10,160 nucleotides of DNA, from positions 1 through 10,160 of the forward strand of contig JAEZGQ010000023.1 in the NCBI GenBank assembly GCA_023416895.1, in the 5' to 3' direction. Below the pieces are notes generated by a model. The model saw only the letters and a program-made list of their open reading frames with translations. It was not told the DNA's origin and made no database searches. A program made the position numbers and the translations under genes. The DNA comes from Bacillota bacterium (lineage in GTDB: Bacteria; Bacillota; Clostridia; Christensenellales; CAG-138). Below are positions 1 through 5,338 of this stretch, piece by piece. Each line of letters starts with the position of its first letter. Positions within the stretch are counted from its first letter, which is position 1.

Positions 1-251
1 CCGTAGGCGATATAGGGGGCACCCGCTTCCTTCACAGCGTCAAGGCTTGTGTAGGTATTGCCGTCGAGCGGCACAAAAAGGCTCGCGATGTTGTTCATTT
101 TTCCTGTGATGAGGCTCAAAAGCGGCATGAACATATCGTTCACAAGCGAAGTCACAATTTTGCCGAACGCGCCGCCGATCATCACGCCGACGGCCATGTC
201 AATCACGTTCCCTTTGAACGCAAAGTCCTTGAATTCCTTGAAGATTTTCAT
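1..251 (-). CDS. mscL: Large-conductance mechanosensitive channel MscL (partial; 3' end outside window)
   Basis: MscL is a small pentameric membrane channel that opens under membrane tension and releases solutes during hypo-osmotic shock. The 83 visible residues begin MKIFKEFKDFAFKGNVIDMA, followed by a glycine- and alanine-rich first transmembrane helix (VGVMIGGAFGKIVTSLVND) and the family segment MPLLSLITG. This is the classic MscL N-terminus: amphipathic helix, FKGNVIDMAVGV pore helix, then the start of the periplasmic-side loop. The family is usually about 130-150 residues, so roughly the last 40% is missing at the window edge. The ATG at 249-251 follows a GGAGGT ribosome binding site (259-264) at 7 bases. 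The gene lies 90 bases after the CDF transporter gene on the same strand, with no convincing promoter or terminator between them, so read-through is possible. The identification is firm. Confidence 0.96.
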   Translation of the reverse strand, partial: MKIFKEFKDFAFKGNVIDMAVGVMIGGAFGKIVTSLVNDMFMPLLSLITGKMNNIASLFVPLDGNTYTSLDAVKEAGAPYIAY

Positions 252-341
252 GTTTTGTACCTCCAACCCTATTTTTACGTATGCCTAAACCTAACACGCC
301 GGTTCGCCGCTTTTGCTCGTCGCGGCAAAGAAGCGTGCGTT

Positions 342-1520
342 TTATAGCCTTCCGTGATAGTCCGAATCGAGTGTGATACGGCAAACATAGTCTTTGTTCG
401 CCTCACGGGCACACTCTTTGATTTTACCTTTTAAAAGCTTCACATCCGAGCTTCTTAGCTCCGGCGGCACAACAAGGTCGAACGTTAAAAGTATCTGCCC
501 GTCTCTTTGCGCTGCGCGAAAGTCATGCATGGAAAGGCGGTCGTCGAGCTTTGAAAGAATGCCTTCGATCGCTTCGTGCGCGGCGTTTTGAAGGACGTTG
601 TCCTGCTCCACGGGATCGATGTGAATGGTGAGCGTAAGGTTCATGTCAGTGCCGATCTCACGTTCTGCGCGGTCGACGGTTTCGTGGATCTCCATGAGGC
701 GTGCGTCCGAACGCACCTCCGCGTGTGCACTCACCATTATGCGCGCGGGGCCGTAGCTATGCACCGTAACGTCATGAATCCCGAGAATTCCATCGTAGCT
801 TAAAATGCGTGTTTTTAGATCCTTCATCATGGCGGGATCGGGTGCCTCTCCCATGAGGGGGCTTATCGCGTCGCGGATGATCTTCACGCCCGAATAAAGC
901 ACGAAGCCCGCCACAAGAAGCCCGATGTAGCCGTCGATGTTGATTCTTTTTGCGTAGCTTATAATGCCCGAAACGAGGATCGAACCCGTAGTGATCACGT
1001 CGCAGATGCTGTCTGCCGTGGTGGCGCGTATGGCGCTTGAGGAAATGCGCTTGCCGACGTACGAGGTGAACACACTCATCCAGAGCTTGACAAGGATAGA
1101 GAGCGCAAGCACCGAAATGCTCACAAGGTCAAACTGCACCGGCGTGGGACGGATGATTTTTTCCACCGACTCCTTGCCGAGCTCAAACCCCACCACCATA
1201 ATCAGAAACGCGATGATGAGCGCGCTCACATATTCGATGCGCGCATGCCCATAGGGGTGTTCGCGGTCGGCGGGCTTCCCCGCCGCCTTGAAGCCGATGA
1301 GCGTAACGACCGCCGAACCCACGTCCGAAAGGTTGTTTACGGCGTCCGCCTGCACGGCGATGCTGCCCGTCAAAGCGCCGATCAAAAACTTCGCGGCGCT
1401 CAATACCACGTTTACGGCAATGCCCACCGCACCCGAAAGCAGCCCGTACTCCTCCCGCACGCGCGGGTCTTTTACATCCTCGGCGTTTTTGATAAAAAAG
1501 CGGATCAAAAGCTTTGTCAT
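342..1520 (-). CDS. Cation diffusion facilitator transporter, manganese (MntE-like) type
   Basis: This 392-residue protein is a CDF-family metal/proton antiporter of the cytoplasmic membrane. About six transmembrane helices fall between residues 27 and 215, including the family stretch HPYGHARIEYVSALI (88-102). The metal site can be read directly: TM2 carries N62-x-x-x-D66 (within ADAVNNLSD) and TM5 carries D170-x-x-x-D174 (ADSICD). This N-D/D-D set is the one described for manganese exporters such as pneumococcal MntE, whereas zinc-type CDFs usually have D-D/H-D, so manganese export is the best inference. The loop SPLMGEAPD (220-228) leads into the cytoplasmic ferredoxin-like domain (about 227-305). 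A further 85 residues with MHDFR and LTFDLVVP look like a second such domain, seen in long Firmicutes members. The ATG overlaps the sirtuin stop as ATGA (1517-1520), with GGAGG 4 bases upstream, suggesting translational coupling. The family is certain; the metal is inferred. Confidence 0.93.
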   Translation of the reverse strand: MTKLLIRFFIKNAEDVKDPRVREEYGLLSGAVGIAVNVVLSAAKFLIGALTGSIAVQADAVNNLSDVGSAVVTLIGFKAAGKPADREHPYGHARIEYVSALIIAFLIMVVGFELGKESVEKIIRPTPVQFDLVSISVLALSILVKLWMSVFTSYVGKRISSSAIRATTADSICDVITTGSILVSGIISYAKRINIDGYIGLLVAGFVLYSGVKIIRDAISPLMGEAPDPAMMKDLKTRILSYDGILGIHDVTVHSYGPARIMVSAHAEVRSDARLMEIHETVDRAEREIGTDMNLTLTIHIDPVEQDNVLQNAAHEAIEGILSKLDDRLSMHDFRAAQRDGQILLTFDLVVPPELRSSDVKLLKGKIKECAREANKDYVCRITLDSDYHGRL

Positions 1521-2248
1521 ACTTCCTCCAGCACGGCGCGCAGCGTTTCCCCGATGGGTGCGCGGATCACAAGTCCCGCCCGGCCGTCGTAAGGCGTGGC
1601 GCTTTTGTTGAGAAGCGCCATGCGCGGCCCGCGAAAATACTCGATCAACCCCGCCGCCGGATACACCGCCAAAGAGGTGCCGCCCACGATGAGCGTATCC
1701 GCTTCCATTATATGTCGCACGGCAGAATTGAGAATGTGTTCATCAAGCCCCTCGCCGTAAAGCACCACGTCAGGCTTTACGATGCCGCCGCACGCGCAGC
1801 GCGGCACCGGTTTTCCCTCTAGGATCTTTTCAACACCGTAGCGTTCGCCGCACAGCATACAGGTGTTGCGGTAAATGCTTCCGTGAAGCTCCAAAACGTT
1901 TACGCTTCCCGCCTTCTGATGAAGGCCGTCGATGTTTTGGGTGATAACCGCCGTAAGCTTGCCCGTTTTTTCAAGCCTTGCAAGCGCCTCGTGCGCGGGG
2001 TTTGGCTTTGCGTCCGTTACAAGAAGCGCGCTTTTATAGTAGGTGAAAAACCGCTCGGGATACCGCATAAAAAACGCGTGGCTCAAAAGGGTTTCCGGCA
2101 TGTCACCGAATTCCTTGAGCGCCCGAAAACGGCCGGTTTCGCTTCTGAAATCCGGTATACCGCTCTCGGTCGATACCCCGGCGCCTCCCAAAAACGCAAT
2201 GCGGCGCGCTTCATTTAAATAGCTTTTTAACAACGCAAGCGATTCCAT
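1517..2248 (-). CDS. SIR2-family NAD-dependent protein deacylase (sirtuin)
   Basis: Sirtuins remove acetyl or related acyl groups from lysines, consuming NAD and releasing nicotinamide and O-acyl-ADP-ribose in the cytosol. The 243-residue protein has a full set of motifs: the NAD-binding GAGVSTESGIPDFR (22-35), TQNIDGLH (103-110), the catalytic histidine in LELHGS (H122), a zinc-binding set C130/C133 and C151/C153, KPDVVLYGE (158-166) and the late Rossmann strand GGTSLAVYPAAGL. Its length is typical of bacterial CobB/SrtN proteins. I do not see the Tyr-x-x-Arg pair typical of desuccinylases in an obvious place, so deacetylation is the likelier activity, but this is inference. The ATG at 2246-2248 follows GGGAGG (2254-2259) at 5 bases. 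It is the first gene of a minus-strand run with the CDF transporter, and its stop overlaps the transporter start by 4 bases. A likely promoter lies in the divergent region, giving a leader of about 100 bases. Confidence 0.96.
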   Translation of the reverse strand: MESLALLKSYLNEARRIAFLGGAGVSTESGIPDFRSETGRFRALKEFGDMPETLLSHAFFMRYPERFFTYYKSALLVTDAKPNPAHEALARLEKTGKLTAVITQNIDGLHQKAGSVNVLELHGSIYRNTCMLCGERYGVEKILEGKPVPRCACGGIVKPDVVLYGEGLDEHILNSAVRHIMEADTLIVGGTSLAVYPAAGLIEYFRGPRMALLNKSATPYDGRAGLVIRAPIGETLRAVLEEV

Positions 2249-2323
2249 GCGCGCCTCCCATTTTCATTTTTGCGAGAGCAGTTTCAGCGCTAATATATTT
2301 ATGCAATTTCTCTTTCATTTCAC

Positions 2324-2352
2324 TTTACTTCCCGCACGCTTGCGATTACAAT
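2324..2352 (+). promoter_or_regulatory. Putative sigma-A promoter for the aminotransferase gene
   Basis: TTTACT at 2324-2329 (4 of 6 matches to TTGACA) is separated by 17 bases from TACAAT at 2347-2352 (5 of 6 matches to TATAAT). Transcription would start near 2359 and give a leader of about 48 bases. The -10 box sits in the left half of the palindrome at 2344-2363. Confidence 0.45.
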
Positions 2353-2363
2353 ATATTGTAATC
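2344..2363. promoter_or_regulatory. Perfect 20-base palindrome, candidate operator between divergent genes
   Basis: GATTACAATATATTGTAATC reads identically on both strands. It lies between the sirtuin gene (minus) and the aminotransferase gene (plus). Each half contributes a TACAAT -10 box, one per strand, so anything bound here would block both promoters. The 12-base core ACAATATATTGT agrees with the centre of the published NrdR-box consensus, but the outer bases do not, only one copy is present, and neither neighbour is a ribonucleotide reductase gene. The binding factor is therefore unknown. Confidence 0.5.
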
Positions 2364-2383
2364 CACTCGATTGAATTTTCCAA
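2355..2383 (-). promoter_or_regulatory. Putative sigma-A promoter for the sirtuin-CDF unit
   Basis: On the minus strand, TTGGAA (2378-2383, 4 of 6) is separated by 17 bases from TACAAT (2355-2360, 5 of 6). This is the mirror arrangement of the plus-strand promoter, with both -10 boxes inside the palindrome. The start point would be near 2348, about 100 bases before the sirtuin ATG. Confidence 0.4.
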
Positions 2384-2406
2384 ATCCTTTTTGCTGGGAG
2401 GGTGCC

Positions 2407-3684
2407 ATGAACGGCATAACGTCCATGAGCCGCGACGCGCTTAACGCGCTGTACGCACAAGAATGCCAAAAATACGAGCAATTCAAAGCGAAAAACCTCA
2501 AACTTGATATGTCGCGCGGCAAGCCGGGCAGCGAGCAGCTCAACCTTTCCGACGCGCTTCTTTCGTTGCCCGTAAAGGGCGCTACCTCCATCGACTGCAT
2601 GGATGTGCGCAACTACGGCACCATGGAGGGGCTCCCCTCCTGCCGCAGGCTTTTTGCCGAGCTTTTGGGCGTCGGCTTCAACGAGGTGTTTGCCGCGGGC
2701 AATTCGAGCCTGAGCCTGATGTACGACGTAATCGCCAAGGCATACACGCACGGGCTTGTGAACAGCGAAGCCCCCTGGTGCAGGCTTAACCATGTGAAAT
2801 TTCTATGCCCCGTGCCCGGCTACGACAGGCATTTTACCATTTCCGAAACCTTCGGCATGGAGATGCTTTCCGTGCCCATGACTGAAAACGGCCCCGATAT
2901 GGACGTTGTTGAAAAGCTCGTGCGCGACCCCGAGGTAAAGGGTATTTGGTGTGTGCCGAAGTTTTCAAACCCCGAGGGCATCGTTTACAGCGACGAAACC
3001 ATTCTGCGGCTTGCGCGGCTCAAACCCGCCGCACCGGACTTTATCATCATGTGGGACAACGCGTACTGCGTTCACGAATTTGAAGGGGAATTTGTGGAAA
3101 TTCGCGAAATTCTTTCTGCCTGCCGCGAGGCACAAAACCCCGACATGGTGTTTGAGTTCGCGTCTACCTCCAAAATTACCTACCCCGGCGCGGGTATCTC
3201 CTGCTTTGCGTGCAGCGAACGCAACATGGCTTATATGAAAAAGCTCATTGCGGCGCAGTCCATCAGCTACGACAAGGTAAATCAGCTACGCCACGTCCTG
3301 TTTTTAAAAGACAAAGCCACGGTGCTTGCTCATATGAAAAGGCACGCCGCCATCATGAAGCCCAAGTTCGATACGGTGATCGGCCTTTTGGACACGGAAA
3401 TCGCCCCGTTGGGCTTTGCCTGCTACAACCGGCCCAAGGGTGGATACTTCGTAAGCCTCGATACCCTTTCCGGCTGCGCCAAGCGCACACACGCGCTCTT
3501 GAAGGAACTCGGCGTTGTGATGACAAGCGCGGGAGCGACATACCCCTACGGCATCGACCCGGATGATAAAAACCTGCGCATCGCGCCGAGCTACCCGCCC
3601 ATCGACGAGCTTACCACCGCCATGGAAGCACTTTGCGTTTGTTTAAAGCTGGCCGCGCTCGAAAAGGTTTTGGGCAAGGCGTAA
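2407..3684 (+). CDS. PLP-dependent class I aminotransferase, aspartate aminotransferase subgroup 1c (MocR-like fold)
   Basis: This 425-residue enzyme belongs to fold-type I PLP aminotransferases and most resembles the separate aspartate aminotransferase branch once labelled MocR-like (Pfam Asp_aminotransf). Visible signatures are MSRGKPGSEQLNLS (35-48), YGTMEGLPSCR (70-80), the phosphate/cofactor region AGNSSLSLMYD (97-107), PVPGYDRHF (135-143), KFSNPEG (185-191), WDNAY with Asp217 for the pyridine nitrogen, ASTSKITYPGAG with Lys256 as the Schiff-base lysine, and NLRIAPSYP with Arg391 for the substrate carboxylate. The length fits the group. The expected reaction is aspartate plus 2-oxoglutarate to oxaloacetate plus glutamate, though substrate choice cannot be read from sequence. 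An in-frame TTG exists at 2371, but the ATG at 2407 is chosen because GGGAGGG (2396-2402) lies 4 bases upstream. The gene is monocistronic, divergent from the sirtuin and closed by a strong terminator. Confidence 0.93.
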   Translation: MNGITSMSRDALNALYAQECQKYEQFKAKNLKLDMSRGKPGSEQLNLSDALLSLPVKGATSIDCMDVRNYGTMEGLPSCRRLFAELLGVGFNEVFAAGNSSLSLMYDVIAKAYTHGLVNSEAPWCRLNHVKFLCPVPGYDRHFTISETFGMEMLSVPMTENGPDMDVVEKLVRDPEVKGIWCVPKFSNPEGIVYSDETILRLARLKPAAPDFIIMWDNAYCVHEFEGEFVEIREILSACREAQNPDMVFEFASTSKITYPGAGISCFACSERNMAYMKKLIAAQSISYDKVNQLRHVLFLKDKATVLAHMKRHAAIMKPKFDTVIGLLDTEIAPLGFACYNRPKGGYFVSLDTLSGCAKRTHALLKELGVVMTSAGATYPYGIDPDDKNLRIAPSYPPIDELTTAMEALCVCLKLAALEKVLGKA

Positions 3685-3717
3685 GCAGCAAGAAGCATTG
3701 GATTTTATAAAATGCGC

Positions 3718-3761
3718 GGAGCCGTTTTGAAAACACGTTTCAAAGCGGCTCCGTTTGGTTT
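3718..3761 (+). terminator. Intrinsic terminator after the aminotransferase gene
   Basis: A 15-base-pair stem (3718-3732 with 3738-3752, one G-T pair) with a 5-base loop is followed by a broken T tract (GTTTGGTTTTC). It lies between convergent genes (aminotransferase on plus, bofA on minus). On the minus strand it is followed by an ATTTTATAAAA stretch, so it may act weakly in both directions. Confidence 0.85.
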
Positions 3762-3805
3762 TCTTCCCGTTTGTTTTGCCCTGCCTGTTTGTGGACGCAA
3801 AAACC

Positions 3806-4066
3806 TTAGAAAATCTCGATGAGCGCGAGAATGATCACGCCCGGAATTCCTAAAATACCCGCCACAAGCGCGCTGATTGGGCTTATCGGGATGGCGAAGC
3901 CGACCATGCCTCCAAAGAAATTGAAAATCAAAAGCACCACCGCGCCGATTACCGCGTTGACCAAAAGCTTCCATATGATTTTCAACGGCACCGAAAGAAG
4001 CTTGCAGATAAGCCACAGCACAAAAATGCCCGCCGCAAACGCGAGCAGCGAATAGAGCGTACCCAT
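3806..4066 (-). CDS. bofA: Pro-sigma-K processing inhibitor BofA family protein
   Basis: BofA is a small integral membrane protein of the outer forespore membrane. In Bacillus subtilis it acts with SpoIVFA to hold the intramembrane protease SpoIVFB inactive until the forespore signals. The 86-residue product matches the family length (about 87). It has a first hydrophobic helix (about 5-23), a second (about 34-50) ending in the conserved N49-F-F-G-G, and the hallmark C-terminus ISPISALVAGILGIPGVIILALIEIF, where GILGIPG is the strongest family marker. An Asn at this position is reported as functionally important in the Bacillus protein. The ATG at 4064-4066 follows GGAGGGG (4072-4078) at 5 bases. 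The gene follows yaaL, its usual neighbour, but a terminator separates them, so separate expression is plausible. I could not find a convincing sigma-E promoter in the gap. Confidence 0.9.
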   Translation of the reverse strand: MGTLYSLLAFAAGIFVLWLICKLLSVPLKIIWKLLVNAVIGAVVLLIFNFFGGMVGFAIPISPISALVAGILGIPGVIILALIEIF

Positions 4067-4104
4067 AATAACCCCTCCACCTGTTCAACGAACGTTTGTT
4101 TTGT

Positions 4105-4134
4105 AAAAAGCGCCGCCCGCTTCCGGACGGCGCT
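4105..4134 (-). terminator. Intrinsic terminator between yaaL and bofA
   Basis: On the minus strand an 11-base-pair GC-rich stem (4124-4134 with 4109-4119, one U-G pair) closes a 4-base loop and runs into TTTTTACAAAA. It would end the folT-yaaL transcript before bofA, or attenuate read-through into it. Confidence 0.8.
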
Positions 4135-4161
4135 CCGCTGCTTAAGGGAGGGGAGTGCGGT

Positions 4162-4380
4162 TTATTCCTCCGCCGTGCCCGCCCGCTTGAGCAAAAACAT
4201 ATACTTGCGCCGCGCCGCTTCCATTTCGTAAATTGCAAAGTCCACCAAGTCGGGGTCCTTGACGTTTTCAAAATACTTTATGGAGTCCTGCCACGCGCGA
4301 AGCGCCTTGGCAACCTCCTCGCGCGTTGTCTGCGCGCGTTTCCTGCCGCCCCCAAAGGGCAGCATTTCCAACAATCCCAT
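4162..4380 (-). CDS. yaaL: YaaL family protein (DUF2508)
   Basis: This 72-residue soluble, charged and probably helical protein has the DUF2508/YaaL signature near its C-terminus: DPDLVDFAIYEMEAARRKYMFLLKRAG. Its function is not established. In Bacillus subtilis yaaL lies directly before bofA (after recR), and the same order is kept here, which supports the call. An upstream in-frame start at 4419 would add 13 residues, but the ATG at 4378-4380 has a GGAGG (4387-4391) at 6 bases and begins MGLLEMLPFGGGRKR, typical of the family. An inverted repeat, CCAGA/TCTGG at 4390-4404, overlaps the ribosome binding site and could partly hide it. The gene starts 61 bases after folT on the same strand with no terminator between them, so co-transcription with folT is possible. 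Confidence 0.85.
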   Translation of the reverse strand: MGLLEMLPFGGGRKRAQTTREEVAKALRAWQDSIKYFENVKDPDLVDFAIYEMEAARRKYMFLLKRAGTAEE

Positions 4381-4441
4381 GGCACACCTCCAGATTGATT
4401 CTGGTAAGAGTATGCACACTTTACAGGTTTTTCATAACCGC

Positions 4442-5053
4442 TTACACAATCACCTTCACACGGCGTAGCGCTGAGATGATGTAGTATACCATAACCGCAT
4501 ACATGGGAATCATCACGGCTTGGTTGACGGCGCGTGCGGTGAGGGTAGCGGCAAGCGGCGCGCCGTAAATGGCAACGATGAGCCAGGTGTTTAAAAGCAC
4601 GCTCCCTACCGTTTGCCCCGCGAACACCGCAAGAAGTACGCGTAAAAACGTGGGCTTGCGCTTTTTTATGAAAAACAGCCCCGGAACAAGCCCGAAAAGG
4701 ATGCCCGTAACGGTAAACCACGGCACATATGCACCTTTGGGAAAGGTAACGGCCTGCAAAAAATCCGTCAGGCCGCCCACGATGCCGCCGTATACCGGCC
4801 CAAAAAGCACGCCGGCAAGTATTACCGGCAGCGTGCCAAAACCGATTTTAAGGGAATACACCCCAAGCGGCATGGCGGGAATGCTCAAAAGCCCGCTCAA
4901 TACAACGCCAAGCGCCACGAACAGCGCGCACAGCACGAGCCGTCGAACGCCTTCGTGATCGACTGCCGCCAAAGAGGGCTGTACGGTACCCGCTCCGTTT
5001 CTTTTGCTTTTGTTTTCAAGTTTCTCGTTGTTCTTTTTGGTTTCTTCCAGCAC
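4442..5053 (-). CDS. folT: Folate-family ECF transporter S component FolT
   Basis: FolT is the membrane substrate-binding subunit of a group II energy-coupling factor transporter that imports folate, powered by the shared EcfA/A'/T module encoded elsewhere. The 203-residue protein has a charged, lysine-rich N-terminal tail (about 1-37) and then about six hydrophobic helices. Markers are the A43-x-x-x-A47 motif in the first helix (used by S components to dock on EcfT), GFGTLPVILAGVLFGPVYGGIVGGLTDFLQ (71-100, not all contiguous in other members), GAYVPWFTVTGILFGLVPGLFF, the NTWLIVAIYGAP segment and a late R-A-V-N-Q-A-V-M-I-P stretch. A longer reading frame opens at 5146, but it runs through the riboswitch. 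The GTG at 5051-5053 is preferred because GGGAGGAG (5061-5068) lies 7 bases upstream. The THF riboswitch in the leader independently supports folate as substrate. Confidence 0.9.
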   Translation of the reverse strand: MLEETKKNNEKLENKSKRNGAGTVQPSLAAVDHEGVRRLVLCALFVALGVVLSGLLSIPAMPLGVYSLKIGFGTLPVILAGVLFGPVYGGIVGGLTDFLQAVTFPKGAYVPWFTVTGILFGLVPGLFFIKKRKPTFLRVLLAVFAGQTVGSVLLNTWLIVAIYGAPLAATLTARAVNQAVMIPMYAVMVYYIISALRRVKVIV

Positions 5054-5060
5054 GAAAAAA

Positions 5061-5102
5061 CTCCTCCCGGATGGCGGAGAACCTTCGCACCACATAGAGG
5101 AG
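5061..5102 (-). promoter_or_regulatory. Expression platform of the folT riboswitch (ribosome binding site hairpin with U tract)
   Basis: The folT Shine-Dalgarno GGGAGGAG (5061-5068) can pair with an upstream CTCCTC (5097-5102). A second option is pairing of 5062-5067 with TTCTCC at 5076-5081. Either stem is followed at once by TTTTTT, which then forms the spacer to the GTG start. The same element could therefore stop transcription or block translation. I could not identify the competing antiterminator strand with confidence. Confidence 0.6.
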
Positions 5103-5115
5103 CCGCGTCCCTTAT

Positions 5116-5267
5116 GCAGCAGCGGGATGCGGATGCCGCACCGCAAGCGTTAGGGTTTTAAAACCACACAACCCTTTCGCTTTTCGTCCACCCGACAAAC
5201 TCCCCGTTCGGGCGGCACTCTCCGCAGGCGCTCTGCGGCACAACGCGCGGTATCCTACTCTGCCTCG
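5116..5267 (-). promoter_or_regulatory. Tetrahydrofolate (THF) riboswitch aptamer upstream of folT
   Basis: The minus-strand leader matches the THF class element by element. AGTAG follows P1 (5260-5263 with 5119-5122). P2 pairs 5247-5255 with 5131-5139 (one mismatch). The conserved internal pair GCGTT (5242-5246) faces GCGGT (5140-5144). P3 pairs 5209-5215 with 5188-5194, closing a loop AACGGGGAGTTTGT, followed by ACGAA (5183-5187). P4 is long: 5178-5182 with 5145-5149, and 5170-5175 with 5152-5157. Loop GGGA can pair with TCCC at 5124-5127, matching the known pseudoknot position. An additional hairpin (5222-5238) is inserted between P2 and P3. Folate-family S component genes are a known target of this riboswitch, and folT lies directly downstream. 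This call comes from manual alignment to the Eubacterium siraeum aptamer from memory. Confidence 0.82.
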
Positions 5268-5280
5268 TTTATTTTTGTGT

Positions 5281-5309
5281 ATTGTAACATGGTATCTCGT
5301 ACTTGTACA
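5281..5309 (-). promoter_or_regulatory. Putative promoter for the folT riboswitch transcript
   Basis: On the minus strand TGTACA (5304-5309, 4 of 6) is separated by 17 bases from TACAAT (5281-5286, 5 of 6). Transcription would begin near 5274, just before the first aptamer helix, which fits a riboswitch leader and separates folT from the upstream lipoprotein gene. Confidence 0.5.
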
Positions 5310-5338
5310 CGGAAAGTTCAACCCGGCAGTAACCCATG

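Noticed and set aside
306..326. GCCGC/GCGGC hairpin between the CDF gene and mscL as a terminator
   Set aside because: The stem is only five base pairs, the loop is long and no T tract follows on the minus strand.
2344..2363. BlaI/CopY operator or a true NrdR box
   Set aside because: BlaI/CopY sites have TACA and TGTA separated by two bases, not six as here. The NrdR outer bases do not match, only one copy is found, and no nrd gene is near.
2371..2406. Upstream TTG start for the aminotransferase
   Set aside because: It lacks a ribosome binding site and the extra residues are unlike the family; the ATG at 2407 has GGGAGGG at 4 bases.
4405..4441. Sigma-E-like promoter (CATACTCT) before yaaL
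   Set aside because: The -10-like element is suggestive, but no -35 element at the right spacing was found.
5054..5146. Longer N-terminus of FolT starting at 5146
   Set aside because: This stretch is the riboswitch 3' end and expression platform, and the encoded residues are unlike any S component.
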